Assembly: GCA_021828345.1 (NCBI GenBank)
Contig: JAJZJI010000085.1
Coordinates: forward strand, 1 to 5,246
DNA from: Microcaldota archaeon
GTDB taxonomy: Archaea > Micrarchaeota > Micrarchaeia > Micrarchaeales > Micrarchaeaceae
Reading direction: 5' to 3'
Length of the DNA stretch: 5,246 nucleotides
The notes beneath the pieces were generated by a model. The model was not told the DNA's origin, did no database searches, and saw nothing but the letters and a program-made list of their open reading frames with translations. Shown one piece after another: positions 5,177 to 5,246 of the stretch. The position numbers were made by a program, and so were the translations under genes. The number at the start of each line of letters is the position of its first letter. Position 1 is the first letter of the stretch.

Positions 5177-5246
5177 TCAACCCTTAGCCTCTATATAGCC
5201 AGATGTTACCATCTTGTTGAGTATCTGTTCCCCCCGCGGCTTCCCG
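5177..5246 (-). CDS. C-terminal end of an unknown gene (5' part outside window)
   Basis: Entering from the right edge, one minus-strand frame reads GKPRGEQILNKMVTSGYIEA and then KG before TGA at 5179-5177. The GEQILNKMVTSGYIEAKG part resembles the last helix and wing of a winged-helix fold, but 22 residues are too few to name a family. It would be the gene before the 48-aa ORF in the same operon, with a 4-nt gap. The first codons (CCG CGG GGG) are much richer in G and C than anything else in the window. Confidence 0.5.
   Translation of the reverse strand, partial: GKPRGEQILNKMVTSGYIEAKG

Overview
The window is an AT-rich archaeal chromosome segment. It carries the B subunit of DNA topoisomerase VI and an archaeal Pno1/Dim2-type KH protein. 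It also shows archaeal TTTAAATA TATA boxes and GTGA-type Shine-Dalgarno sites. Heavy use of ATA (Ile) codons and a huge Asn/Tyr-rich, sequon-dense membrane protein would suit a small-genome DPANN archaeon (Micrarchaeota/Parvarchaeota-like). That lineage call is inference only. Thermoplasmatales are unlikely because, as far as I recall, they lack topoisomerase VI.

Left part (1-453): the 5' portion of an unrecognised minus-strand gene (1-215, running off the window) is separated from the plus-strand KH gene by a 238-bp divergent control region. That region has a perfect TTTAAATA box on each strand and several palindromes. The most striking is a cluster of GAATCATGA-type half-sites at 252-290.

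Middle (454-2642): the KH-domain rRNA-processing protein is followed after about 30-40 bp by top6B, in a probable two-gene transcription unit. top6A, the usual partner gene, does not follow. top6B instead runs head-on into a minus-strand gene, and the two share the palindrome TTAA as overlapping stop codons.

Right part (2639-5246): this is a minus-strand operon. It consists of the tail of an unknown gene (5177-5246), a 48-codon Lys-rich small ORF (5026-5172), and a 794-aa membrane protein (2639-5023). The membrane protein has an N-terminal anchor, about 520 residues of external domain with 31 N-glycosylation sequons, a second membrane helix, and a cytoplasmic tail that looks like a winged helix followed by an alpha/beta domain. 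It is the least explained and most interesting gene here.

No tRNA, rRNA, CRISPR array, insertion sequence or phage gene was seen.
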